Position numbers and translations under genes: made by a program | DNA from: Desulforamulus ferrireducens | GTDB lineage: Bacteria > Bacillota > Desulfotomaculia > Desulfotomaculales > Desulfotomaculaceae | Direction: 5' to 3' | DNA length: 64,000 bases | Assembly (NCBI RefSeq): GCF_002005145.1 | Contig: NZ_CP019698.1 | Coordinates: 682,001-746,000, forward strand | Notes under the pieces: model-generated | What the model was told of the DNA's origin: nothing | Seen by the model: only the letters and a program-made list of their open reading frames with translations | Databases searched by the model: none | In this document: piece after piece, positions 1 to 7,704 of the stretch | How the letters are laid out: every line of letters begins with the position of its first letter | Numbering within the stretch: position 1 is the stretch's first letter

Positions 1-1
1 G

Positions 2-628
2 GGGGTTATGCCAGCGGGGTTAAGCGGGCTGAATATCATTGTCTCTGAGCAGGTCATGGATCGCTTGTTGGAGGACCATAAGATAACCGGCGTTCAAACA
101 CAGCTCTTCTTAAAAAGTACTGACCCCATGAAAACACAGCAGCAAATCGAGGAGATGAAAGAGAGCCAGTTGATGATTTACAATGTCTACCGCTCTAGAC
201 AACAGGAAGAGCAAATGCTCTTAATATTGTCGGTGTTTACCTATGGCTTTATCTCACTCATTACGGCCATATCTATCGCTAATATTTTCAATACCATCTC
301 CACCAGCATTGCTCTGCGCAAGCGGGAATTTGCCATGCTAAAGTCCGTGGGCATGACACCAAAGGGTTTTAATAAAATGCTCAACTACGAGAGTATCTTT
401 TATGGCATTAAGACGTTGCTCTATGGCCTGCCACTCAGTATATTGGTGATGTATCTCATCCACCGGTCCTTGATGAACAGCTTTAGCTTTGGTTTCGTCC
501 TGCCTTGGGCCAGTATGTTCTATGTGATTGCTGCTGTGTTTGTCATCGTTACTTCTGCTATGCTGTATTCCAGTGCTAGAGTAAAAAGGGAAAATATTAT
601 AGATGTTTTAAAGCAAGAGAGTATCTAG
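2..628 (+). CDS. FtsX-like ABC transporter permease, C-terminal part (5' end outside window)
   Basis: The frame is open from the first bases, so this is the 3' end of a longer gene, and the ATG at position 8 is probably internal. The visible 200-odd residues hold a hydrophobic segment around residues 70-95 (LLILSVFTYGFISLITAISI), the conserved FtsX loop (LRKREFAMLKSVGMTPKGF), and two further membrane segments before a short basic tail. This is the C-terminal domain of MacB/FtsX-type permeases, which work with an ABC ATPase in export, lipoprotein release or peptide-antibiotic resistance. The partner ATPase would lie upstream of the window. A terminator follows directly. Confidence 0.85.
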   Translation, partial: GVMPAGLSGLNIIVSEQVMDRLLEDHKITGVQTQLFLKSTDPMKTQQQIEEMKESQLMIYNVYRSRQQEEQMLLILSVFTYGFISLITAISIANIFNTISTSIALRKREFAMLKSVGMTPKGFNKMLNYESIFYGIKTLLYGLPLSILVMYLIHRSLMNSFSFGFVLPWASMFYVIAAVFVIVTSAMLYSSARVKRENIIDVLKQESI

Positions 629-641
629 GATGTGGATACGA

Positions 642-674
642 GAGGCGGGTGTTTATGCCCGCCTCAATTTTTTT
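642..674 (+). terminator. Rho-independent terminator after the permease gene
   Basis: The inverted repeat GAGGCGGG/CCCGCCTC (642-649 and 657-664) with a 7-nt loop is followed by a run of eight T. Confidence 0.85.
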
Positions 675-958
675 CAGCAACAACAGAAAAGACAAAGCAA
701 TTTGTAAAAAGACATTATTCCAATGGAATCTTATAATTAGTTCACCATATAAAAGCTTTAATTTGCTAAATATTAGAAACAGGTTAGGCCAAGACAAAAT
801 TTTTATAGCCATAACAAAAAAATTTATACCCTACTGACATACAGTTGTCGTACCCAATTGCTAACATAAATTTAGAAAATAAAAAAGGAACTGGTTAACC
901 AAAAACCTTTGCGTTTTATGTGGTGAAAACTTTAGGTTTGCGAAAGTGAGGTAGCCGC
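675..958. other. AT-rich intergenic stretch, no gene seen
   Basis: About 280 bases between the permease terminator and the VWA gene. No frame has a ribosome binding site and a plausible protein. The only structure noted is a loose dyad GACA-N6-TGTC at 836-849, which could be an operator for the following gene but is too short to assign. Confidence 0.5.
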
Positions 959-2347
959 ATGTATTCAAAAATCTGTCCTGCTTGTAGTAACAAATCCTAC
1001 AGTGCTTCGGATAAACAGTGGTTTTGCCCCTATTGTGGCTGTGATTTACAAAAGGAGCCCTGTCAGCCAATTGAATCCCCCAAAACGAGGAGGTTAGCTC
1101 AAATGGAACAAATAAAAATTGATCTGGCTCTGGATAAAACCTATCTGTTGCCTGGCAATAAACAAGTGGCTTATCTGATGGTCAAGCTTACGGCACCGGA
1201 ACAGGTGGACAAGGAAAGGCCGGTGCAGAATTTATCCTTCGTCATCGACCGCAGCGGCAGCATGTCCGGGGAAAAGCTGGACTACACCAAAAGGGCGGTG
1301 GCCTTTGCCGTGAATCATCTTAACTCACAGGATTATTGTTCTGTGGTGGCCTTTGATGACATGGTAACAATGGTAGCCCCGGCCAACAAAGTGGATAATA
1401 AAGATGCCCTAAAGATGGCGGTGGAAAGTATCTATCCCGGCGGCAGTACCAACTTAAGCGGTGGCATGCTGTTAGGCTTAAGGGAGATTAAACTTAATCA
1501 TCAAGCCAATCAGATTAACCGGGTGCTGTTACTGACGGATGGTATGGCCAATGTGGGGGTAAGAGATCACCAGGCTCTGGTGGAAAAAGCCAGAGAAATG
1601 GCAGCGGGCGGAGTTAATCTTTCTACCTTTGGTTTGGGCGAGGATTTTGAGGAGGATTTATTGCAGGCCATGGCGGAGGCCGGTGGGGGGAACTTTTATT
1701 ATATAGAGACACCGGATCAAATTCCGGGTATCTTTGAACAGGAACTCACCGGTTTACTCAATATCGTTGCCCAAAATCTGTCCGTGAGAGTAAAACCGGG
1801 GCAGGGGGTAGCTGTAACCGGGGTGCTGGGTTATCCCTTTACTTCTGGCGAAGGGGTTAGCGTCAATCTGCCAGATATTTATAGCGGGGAAACAAAGATA
1901 CTACTGCTGGAGTTAGTTATATCACCACTGGCTGTGGGTGAACAGCGGCTGCTCAGTGTAGAAGTGGATTATGCAGATGTGCGGGAAAACCTGGCTCTGG
2001 TGAATCTCCAGGCAGAGCTAAGGGTAAAGGTCAGTGCAGAACTTGGCCCTGAACCTGCAGAAAACCTGGAGGTGGTCAAACAGGTGGAACTATTCCGCTG
2101 TGCCCAGGCCAAGGAAGAAGCTATCCGCCTGGCTGATCAGGGGAATTTCCAAGCCAGTCGGCAAATGCTAGAAAATCAATTAGTTACTTTACAGTCTTTG
2201 GGAGCCAGGTTGGATTCCCCTGAGGTTGATATGGAAGTTAAGGAATTACTGGAAGAGCTTAACTTCATGTCCGAGGCAAGTTATGATCGGGCATTCCGTA
2301 AAAAGATATCCTTTAAGGCTTACCAACGTAAGAAAGGCAGAAAGTAG
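959..2347 (+). CDS. VWA-domain protein with N-terminal zinc ribbon
   Basis: The 462-residue product starts with a small zinc ribbon (two CxxC pairs, Cys6/9 and Cys23/26), then an inter-alpha-trypsin-inhibitor-like segment and a von Willebrand A domain. The MIDAS metal site is complete: DRSGS at residues 97-101, the Thr in GGSTNLSGG, and the Asp in LLTDGMANVG. The C-terminal 200 residues are a beta-rich plus helical region typical of soluble bacterial VWA proteins such as YfbK. Such proteins bind protein partners through the metal; the partner here is unknown. A weak ribosome site (GAGGT) precedes ATG 959. A much better one (AGGAGGT, 1088-1094) precedes an in-frame ATG at 1103 that would remove exactly the zinc ribbon, so two isoforms are possible. 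Confidence 0.85.
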   Translation: MYSKICPACSNKSYSASDKQWFCPYCGCDLQKEPCQPIESPKTRRLAQMEQIKIDLALDKTYLLPGNKQVAYLMVKLTAPEQVDKERPVQNLSFVIDRSGSMSGEKLDYTKRAVAFAVNHLNSQDYCSVVAFDDMVTMVAPANKVDNKDALKMAVESIYPGGSTNLSGGMLLGLREIKLNHQANQINRVLLLTDGMANVGVRDHQALVEKAREMAAGGVNLSTFGLGEDFEEDLLQAMAEAGGGNFYYIETPDQIPGIFEQELTGLLNIVAQNLSVRVKPGQGVAVTGVLGYPFTSGEGVSVNLPDIYSGETKILLLELVISPLAVGEQRLLSVEVDYADVRENLALVNLQAELRVKVSAELGPEPAENLEVVKQVELFRCAQAKEEAIRLADQGNFQASRQMLENQLVTLQSLGARLDSPEVDMEVKELLEELNFMSEASYDRAFRKKISFKAYQRKKGRK

Positions 2348-2441
2348 TGACTAATCAAGGCTGATACTGGAGGTTTTTGTGATATCCCGCCGAACTTAGA
2401 TACAAACAATCTTATTAGAATTAGGGCGGGAGGTTCTGCTA

Positions 2442-3458
2442 ATGAATAGACGGACAAAGAAGGATATCACCAAGGGCTTGAGACTTAATATGATGATCGA
2501 TTTTATTAATAGAAAGACTCCCTATGGTGGGGTGACTGTTAAAGAGTTAGTGGATAAGTTTGAGGTTTCTGAGCGGCAAATTTTACGGGACATAGAAAAC
2601 ATTATCTACAACATGAAGGTTCCCCTGGTCAAACGAGAGCGGCTTATTGGAGGGATGAAGAAAACCTGTTATTGCCTGGAGGTTGGCTATTTACCCAGCC
2701 TCAGTCCGGAGAAGGCTACGGTGTTGTTTTTAAGTTTATTACAGCAAAAGGGCTCTGCCCTTAGTGGGCACTTAAATGAGCTAAAGGATGCCCTGGTTTC
2801 CACTTTATTTAAATATCATTACAACCCCAGGGAATTAGCGGTGGAAAGGCTGCAGAATCGTATCCATCTGGTGGAAGAAACCCTGGTGGAGCCGGAACAG
2901 GTGGGTGAGTTGTTCACTAAGCTGGTCCAGGCCTTAAAGGATTGCTACAGGGTTAAAATTATCTATTTTGTCACTCACAGCCAGCAAGAGACAGAGCGAG
3001 TGGTGGAGCCCTACGGTCTGATTTGTAAAAGGCAAAATTGGTATTTAGTTGGTTACTGCTTAGAACGTCAGGCCATTCGAGTATTTCGGGTGGATCAAAT
3101 TAGAGATGTGTTTTCCTACACTTCGGAGACCTTTCAGTATCCTGCTGATTTTAATTTAAAGGAATATATGGCCCACAGCTGGGGTGTAATCAATGATGGA
3201 GAGGTGTGCCAGATTAAATTGAAATTTACCAACCATGTAGCTCACCGGGTGAAAAATTTGATCTACCACCCCTCCCAGAAGTTGGAGGAGGAGTTGCCGG
3301 ACGGTTCAATTATTGTTTCCTTTAGGGTCTGCGGTATTAAAGAAATGAAGACCTGGCTGGTTCAGTGGGGAGATACCATGGAAGTACTGGAGCCAGGCTG
3401 GTTAAGGGAAGAAATGTGTAAACTGGCCGAGGAGATTTTACAGGTCTACCGTAATTAG
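2442..3458 (+). CDS. WYL-domain transcriptional regulator (HTH plus WYL)
   Basis: The 338-residue protein has an N-terminal winged helix-turn-helix of the DeoR/HTH_11 kind (about residues 12-70, with VSERQILRDIENI as recognition region). The WYL domain follows, with the literal Trp200-Tyr201-Leu202 motif, and a C-terminal WCX-like extension completes it. WYL proteins are ligand-sensing regulators, often of DNA-repair, defence or metabolic genes; the ligand here is unknown. Start ATG 2442 is set by CGGGAGGT just upstream. A CCCGCC/GGCGGG pair (2386-2391 and 2425-2430) could fold over part of that ribosome site. The gene lies 94 bases after the VWA gene on the same strand, so the two may be cotranscribed. 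Confidence 0.88.
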   Translation: MNRRTKKDITKGLRLNMMIDFINRKTPYGGVTVKELVDKFEVSERQILRDIENIIYNMKVPLVKRERLIGGMKKTCYCLEVGYLPSLSPEKATVLFLSLLQQKGSALSGHLNELKDALVSTLFKYHYNPRELAVERLQNRIHLVEETLVEPEQVGELFTKLVQALKDCYRVKIIYFVTHSQQETERVVEPYGLICKRQNWYLVGYCLERQAIRVFRVDQIRDVFSYTSETFQYPADFNLKEYMAHSWGVINDGEVCQIKLKFTNHVAHRVKNLIYHPSQKLEEELPDGSIIVSFRVCGIKEMKTWLVQWGDTMEVLEPGWLREEMCKLAEEILQVYRN

Positions 3459-3507
3459 TATTTGTTCAAATTGTTGTAGCGGTCTTGGTTTAATATGTAA
3501 GGACAAG

Positions 3508-3541
3508 ACACCCTGGGACAGCGAAAAGCCAGGGTGTTTTA
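3508..3541 (+). terminator. Terminator after the WYL regulator
   Basis: The perfect 9-bp stem ACACCCTGG/CCAGGGTGT (3508-3516, 3529-3537) is followed by four T. It sits between convergent genes and directly abuts the stop codon of the minus-strand hydrolase. Confidence 0.8.
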
Positions 3542-4144
3542 CTTATGTTGCTTTAATGAAAGGAAGCTAAACATTTCCCCATAGGCTTGTTGTGCGGCTT
3601 GGGCGCAGTATTTTTCAGAATAGGGATCGGCAAAGCCGTGTTTGCCAGGGTATATTTTAGCGTTAACCAGAGGGTGCTTATTTAGTAAATTGACCAAGGT
3701 AGAAACCTCAAAGGATTTTTCCTCAGAGGGGAAAAGGAGTAATACGGGAACAGCAGGCTCGATATGAAGATAATCCCGGATGCGAGAACCATAAAAACCA
3801 ATCACACCATCGCACAAACCCGGTTCTGCGCAACACAGCCAGGCAATGGTTGCACCTACGCTAAAGCCTGTGATGTAAATATATTGGTAGTGGTCCCTGG
3901 TGGTACGAAGTAATTCTATTAGCCGAGAAGCTGCCTCTGGAAGGCCGACCTGCTTAAAAAAATATTGATAGGCCAGCTCTTCCTGGTCGTAACTAAAGGG
4001 TTCCCTGCCTAAAAGATTTGGACACAGCACATCTATTCCTTGGGCCGATATTTTTTCGCAAAAATCCTTAATATGGTCGTTGATGCCATATATTTCATGG
4101 GCAACTATCATCACCGTGTTAGAGTTGTTTTGATAGGTTAGCAT
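3539..4144 (-). CDS. Dienelactone hydrolase family protein (alpha/beta hydrolase)
   Basis: The 201-residue protein is slightly short for the family. It opens with the strand VMIVAHEIYG, whose HE pair is typical of dienelactone hydrolases. The nucleophile elbow is GFSVG (Ser95, where classical dienelactone hydrolase has Cys), and the catalytic His is in GKHGF (about residue 169). The acid residue is less clear: FPSEEKSFEV takes the place of the usual Asp loop. Substrate unknown; these enzymes hydrolyse lactones or esters in the cytoplasm. The gene stands alone on the minus strand, with its own promoter and a GAGGG ribosome site before ATG. Confidence 0.82.
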   Translation of the reverse strand: MLTYQNNSNTVMIVAHEIYGINDHIKDFCEKISAQGIDVLCPNLLGREPFSYDQEELAYQYFFKQVGLPEAASRLIELLRTTRDHYQYIYITGFSVGATIAWLCCAEPGLCDGVIGFYGSRIRDYLHIEPAVPVLLLFPSEEKSFEVSTLVNLLNKHPLVNAKIYPGKHGFADPYSEKYCAQAAQQAYGEMFSFLSLKQHK

Positions 4145-4173
4145 TTATTTACCCTCACTATATATTGTTCATT

Positions 4174-4201
4174 ATTATATTATCTGTGACTGGGCGGACA
4201 A
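4174..4201 (-). promoter_or_regulatory. Sigma-A type promoter of the dienelactone hydrolase gene
   Basis: On the minus strand TTGTCC (4201-4196) and TATAAT (4179-4174) are 16 bases apart, about 30 bases upstream of the hydrolase start. Minus 10 is perfect and minus 35 matches 4 of 6. Confidence 0.6.
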
Positions 4202-4335
4202 TGTCTACCTTTGCCTATCAGCTACTGCAAAATAACTCAGCCCGATAAAAGCAGGATGAACATTACCTGATAAATCATCATACAAATGTAAAAATACAAA
4301 AATTGCTTGTGGCTAATTATGCCAGGCCATTAGGG

Positions 4336-5244
4336 GTGACTGTCATAAAGGTTTCAATTATAACGGTCTGTAAAAATGAGGGTGCTAATGTCAAAATGAC
4401 GGTGGATTCCATCTTGGAAACAACCACTGACACCGAAGTAATCGTTGTCAATGATGGATCGCTGGATGACTCATGCCATTTCTTACAGGAGTGCCAGGCA
4501 TATAAAGGTATTAAGTATCTTGCCACCCCCGGCTTAGGTACTGCCCAGGCCAGAAACTTGGGAGCCAGCCAAGCCAGCGGGGAAATTTTTGTTTTCTGTG
4601 ATTGTCACATGTTATTTCCTCCTAACTGGTTAGCAGGCATGTGCAGTACCATGTCCATTCCCGCGGTGGGGATTGCCATGCCCATCATTGGCCTGCTTCA
4701 AGATCCGCAGCATCCTGGCTATGCTGGTATGCAGGTAAATAAACGCCTTGATGCCATGTGGCTACCTGCCGGAAATAACAGCCCTGACCCCTTTGAAATC
4801 CCCTTAACCCCCAGCACCTGTATGGTTATGAAGGCAGAGGTTTTTCAGCGGGTGGGTGGTTTTTGTGAATTGTTTAAGCCCTACGGGCATGAAGATTTGG
4901 AGCTATCCCTGCGAACCAGCCTAATGGGTTATAACATGCTGGTGAATCCACAGGTTAAGGTATTACACCTCTTCCGGGGTTGGCAGAGGGACAGACCTTA
5001 TAAAATAGTTTTGGAAGAACACCGCTATAATGTCCTGCTCATGGCCTATTTACATTTAAGCAGAGCAAGAATAAAGGATGTTTACCAGGGAATTATTCAT
5101 GATTTAGGGATAGAGAAGGCTATGTTAATAGAAAAGGAATTGTTTATGACCGATGTTTTTCGCCAAAGAACCATCTTGGCTAAGATAAGAAAACGTAATG
5201 ATAACTGGTTTTTTAGTAAGTTTCCTATGTATGATTCTTCCTAA
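4336..5244 (+). CDS. Family 2 glycosyltransferase
   Basis: The product has the GT-A fold signature: VSIITVCKNEG at the N-terminus, VVNDGSLDDS as nucleotide loop, FCDCHM in the position of the metal-binding DxD, and GHEDLELSLR as the acceptor-side ED motif seen in GalNAc-transferase-like and cellulose-synthase-like members. There is no membrane anchor, so it is probably a cytoplasmic or peripheral enzyme transferring a sugar from a nucleotide donor. Donor and acceptor are unknown. The start is uncertain: GTG 4336 gives the usual GT2 N-terminus, while the same frame can also begin at TTG 4303. Neither has a strong ribosome site. No other polysaccharide genes are adjacent. Confidence 0.8.
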   Translation: MTVIKVSIITVCKNEGANVKMTVDSILETTTDTEVIVVNDGSLDDSCHFLQECQAYKGIKYLATPGLGTAQARNLGASQASGEIFVFCDCHMLFPPNWLAGMCSTMSIPAVGIAMPIIGLLQDPQHPGYAGMQVNKRLDAMWLPAGNNSPDPFEIPLTPSTCMVMKAEVFQRVGGFCELFKPYGHEDLELSLRTSLMGYNMLVNPQVKVLHLFRGWQRDRPYKIVLEEHRYNVLLMAYLHLSRARIKDVYQGIIHDLGIEKAMLIEKELFMTDVFRQRTILAKIRKRNDNWFFSKFPMYDSS

Positions 5245-5303
5245 GCCTGTTTTTTTCGAGAGCTTTAGGGTAATATAAATTTAACAACGTTTGGAAGTTC
5301 AGC

Positions 5304-5330
5304 AACCGGCCTGGGGGTCGGTTTTCTTTA
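5304..5330 (+). terminator. Terminator after the glycosyltransferase
   Basis: The stem AACCGGCC/GGTCGGTT (one G-T pair), with loop TGGG, is followed by TTTTCTTT. Confidence 0.75.
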
Positions 5331-5354
5331 TTAATTATCGGAGGAGGCGTTGTT

Positions 5355-6296
5355 ATGTACCGTGAGAAAGTACTGGGCGGCATGCTGGGCGTTGTGGTGG
5401 GGGATGCCCTGGGTTTACCGGTTCAGTTTTTATCTAGGGAGGAGGTGCGGCAAAATCCTATCCATGGCATGACCGGGTATGGTACCTTTAATACTCCCCC
5501 TGGTACTTGGTCGGATGACACCTCCCTAACCCTCTGCCTGGCGGAAAGTCTAAGTAGCAAGGGTTATCAACCGGAGGATATAGCCCTGCGTTTTTTACGC
5601 TGGTACCGGGAGGGATACTGGACACCCTTTGGAGAAGCCTTTGATATTGGCGGAGCCACCCGGGAGGCCATGGAACAGCTAATGGCTGGCATTCCGCCCC
5701 TGGAAGCAGGACCAAACCATGAACGAAGTAACGGCAATGGCTCCCTGATGCGGATTTTACCAGCAGTTCTTTACTTTGCCCATGCCCCTGAGTCAGAGAT
5801 GCTGCAGAGGGTCTGTGAGGTTAGCCGCATCACCCACGGTCACCCCCGCAGTCAATTGGCTTGTTGTTTATATGCCTTATTGGTTAAGGAATTGCTGGCA
5901 GGCAAGGCTCCCCTGGAAGCCTACCGGGAAATGCGGGACAAGGAGTCTATCTTTATCGGGACACCCATGGAAAAAGAGCTGCCGCATTTTCAGCGGCTCT
6001 TAAGCGGTCTCCTACCCAGCTTACCCGAAGGGGCCATAAAATCAGGTGGTTATGTGGTGGATACCTTGGAAGCAGCCATTTGGTGTTTATTAAATCATAC
6101 CGATTTCAGGAGTACCCTACTGGCCGCTGTTAATCTGGGAGAGGATACAGATACAGTTGGTGCTGTAACTGGTGGACTGGCCGGCGTGCTCTATGGCAAA
6201 TCAGCTATACCGGCAGAATGGTTGGCAGTCATCAGTGGGTACCAAGATATTGAAGCGTTATGCCGGCGGTTTCTTAACTGTTTGCCCTGGCAGTAG
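5355..6296 (+). CDS. ADP-ribosylglycohydrolase family protein
   Basis: The 313-residue protein is full length for the DraG/ARH family. Metal-binding signatures are visible: GDALGLPVQF near the N-terminus, WSDDTSLTL around residue 50 and GEDTDTVGAVTGGLAG near the C-terminus, supplying the Asp/Thr ligands of the dinuclear magnesium centre. Members remove ADP-ribose from arginine or other acceptors, or hydrolyse related nucleosides. No ADP-ribosyltransferase or nitrogenase gene is in the window, so the target is open. A strong GGAGGAGG ribosome site precedes ATG. Confidence 0.88.
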   Translation: MYREKVLGGMLGVVVGDALGLPVQFLSREEVRQNPIHGMTGYGTFNTPPGTWSDDTSLTLCLAESLSSKGYQPEDIALRFLRWYREGYWTPFGEAFDIGGATREAMEQLMAGIPPLEAGPNHERSNGNGSLMRILPAVLYFAHAPESEMLQRVCEVSRITHGHPRSQLACCLYALLVKELLAGKAPLEAYREMRDKESIFIGTPMEKELPHFQRLLSGLLPSLPEGAIKSGGYVVDTLEAAIWCLLNHTDFRSTLLAAVNLGEDTDTVGAVTGGLAGVLYGKSAIPAEWLAVISGYQDIEALCRRFLNCLPWQ

Positions 6297-6384
6297 GATT
6301 ATCTCCCTTTATCGCGAATCTTTTTAGGTATGAAAAAATGTCCCCAAGCCTTGGCAAAAGTTTGAACTGGAAAGGGAATAACAT

Positions 6385-6552
6385 ATGACTGAGGAAAAAC
6401 CTATCTGCTCTAAATGCAAGCATTTTTATATCACCTGGGACACCAGATTTCCCAATGGTTGCAGGGCCTACCGCATCAAGTCAAGGTATCTGCCCTCCCT
6501 GGAGGTATTAAGGGCAACAGGCAAAGGTTGTCTGGTTTTTGAGAAAAAATAA
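6385..6552 (+). CDS. Small conserved Cys protein, 55 residues
   Basis: A short gene between two enzymes. The product begins MTEEKPICSKCKHFYITWD and contains four Cys (CSKC, NGCRAY, KGCLVF), spaced like a minimal metal-binding knuckle, with many aromatic and basic residues. Small proteins of this kind recur in Desulfotomaculum-like genomes and are sometimes mislabelled uracil-DNA glycosylase; that is from memory, not a search. The ribosome site AAAGGGA lies about 8 bases before ATG 6385. It is followed 30 bases later by the MBL-fold gene and is probably in one transcript with it. Function unknown; zinc or Fe-S binding is only inference. Confidence 0.7.
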   Translation: MTEEKPICSKCKHFYITWDTRFPNGCRAYRIKSRYLPSLEVLRATGKGCLVFEKK

Positions 6553-6582
6553 AGGATTTAAGCAGCGCGGAGGTTTCAACCA

Positions 6583-7365
6583 TTGAGATTATGCAGCCTT
6601 TCTTCTTGTAGCTATGCCAACAGTGTGGTAATTCAAGATGACCATACCTGTATTCTGGTCGATTGTGGCTTACGGAAAAGAGACATCAAGCCCTTTCTTA
6701 ATCACCTGGGACTAACACCAGGGGATATCGATGCGGTACTGGTTACGCACTGCCACGTCGATCATACCTATGGTTTAAATTACCTGTTAGCTGAAAAGGA
6801 TGTACCAATTTATTCTACCACAGCAGTATTAAGGGAACTTACCGCCTGCTACCGGTTTAAAAAAGACCCTCTCCTGCGGGTTTTGAAAAGGGAGCAGGCA
6901 GAAACCATTAATACCCTGCAGGTGATACCGTATCAATTGTCTCACGATGTAAATACCATTGGTTTTCTCATTAGTGATGGCTCCGAAACCCTGGGCTATA
7001 TTACCGATACCGGCTATGTACCGGAACCATGCTTAACTGCTTTTCAATCAGTTGACTATCTTTACATAGAAGCCAATCATGATTTAGAAATGTACCAGCA
7101 TTCCCGTAAACCCTATTTCGTGAAAAAGCGTAATTTAGGTCCCCAGGGCCACTTGTCTAACGTCCAGTGTAGGGAAGCATTAACCGCCATGGGCTTATCA
7201 CGATGCAAATTGGTTATCCTGGCCCACCTTAGTGAAGAAGATAACCTACCAGAGCTGGCCTTGAACACTGTTCGCCCTAGCTTAGGGACAGCCACCAAAC
7301 TTGTTACCGCTCCCGCCCGTTCCCCAGGGAAGTGGAGTCAGTTAATTCTAGGGGAATTTAGATAG
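6583..7365 (+). CDS. MBL-fold metal-dependent hydrolase (YycJ-like)
   Basis: A 260-residue metallo-beta-lactamase-fold protein. The metal motif THCHVDH (around residue 65) and the N-terminal pattern CSLSSCSYANSVVI resemble the CSLGSGSSGNS start of YycJ/WalJ-type hydrolases, although the usual Ser-Gly-rich loop is altered. A YITDTG strand, a NHD ligand (about residue 166) and GPQGHLSN supply the other metal ligands. YycJ-like enzymes are linked to DNA metabolism (5'-exonuclease type). The start is TTG 6583, fixed by CGGAGG ten bases upstream. A terminator belonging to a dispersed repeat follows. Confidence 0.85.
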   Translation: MRLCSLSSCSYANSVVIQDDHTCILVDCGLRKRDIKPFLNHLGLTPGDIDAVLVTHCHVDHTYGLNYLLAEKDVPIYSTTAVLRELTACYRFKKDPLLRVLKREQAETINTLQVIPYQLSHDVNTIGFLISDGSETLGYITDTGYVPEPCLTAFQSVDYLYIEANHDLEMYQHSRKPYFVKKRNLGPQGHLSNVQCREALTAMGLSRCKLVILAHLSEEDNLPELALNTVRPSLGTATKLVTAPARSPGKWSQLILGEFR

Positions 7366-7434
7366 GGTTGGAAAAGTGCTCCCCGATGGGGAAATGTTTT
7401 GTTTGGGAAATGGCTGAAGTCTAGTAAGTCAATG

Positions 7435-7582
7435 GGAAGTGTCGCATCTACGGTAATGCGGCGCTTCTCTTTTTTGGGACCTTAGACCATAACCCGTAAG
7501 CTTAGGCTTAAAAGATTGGCCTTTGGTCGTTAGCTTTTGGCCATCAGCCATCGGCCGTCGGCCAATACGCATCATCCCTTTT
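7435..7582 (+). repeat. Mosaic intergenic repeat, copy A (short form), with terminator hairpin
   Basis: The left end is a stem-loop, GGAAGTGTCGCAT (7435-7447) pairing with ATGCGGCGCTTC (7456-7467), followed by a T-rich run that serves as terminator for the MBL gene. Next come GACCTTAGACCATAA, several GGCC-flanked words (GGCCATCAGCCATCGGCC and variants, 7539-7564), and the right end AATACGCATCATCCCTTTT. The same end sequences recur at 13096-13405, 48397-48740 (inverted) and 53888-54204. This copy lacks the internal CCCCTC module. Confidence 0.8.
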
Positions 7583-7618
7583 CTTGCCGGTCTCATAATT
7601 TAAGGTGTTACAGTTAAA

Positions 7619-7659
7619 TCTTAAGAAAGTCTTAAGTATTATGCTGGCTGGATATTAAG
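7619..7659 (+). promoter_or_regulatory. Tandem TCTTAAG repeats, probable response-regulator operator
   Basis: TCTTAAG occurs at 7619-7625 and 7630-7636 (11 bases apart), with a third related TATTAAG at 7653-7659. Direct repeats with helical-turn spacing are the usual target of OmpR/PhoB-family dimers. A TATAAT box at 7670-7675 lies downstream. The site precedes the response regulator gene by 45-85 bases, which suggests autoregulation. Confidence 0.55.
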
Positions 7660-7704
7660 AATTACGCCTTATAATATGGTTAGTCTGGTAGGAGGTTGTG
7701 AACA

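Noticed and set aside
649-837. 62-codon plus-strand frame after the permease terminator
   Set aside because: It starts inside the terminator stem, has no ribosome site, and its composition looks like translated AT-rich noise.
7539-7564. CRISPR-like array from repeated GGCCATCAGCC/GGCCGTCGG words
   Set aside because: Units are short, contiguous and variable, without unique spacers of constant length; no cas genes. They belong to the mosaic repeat.
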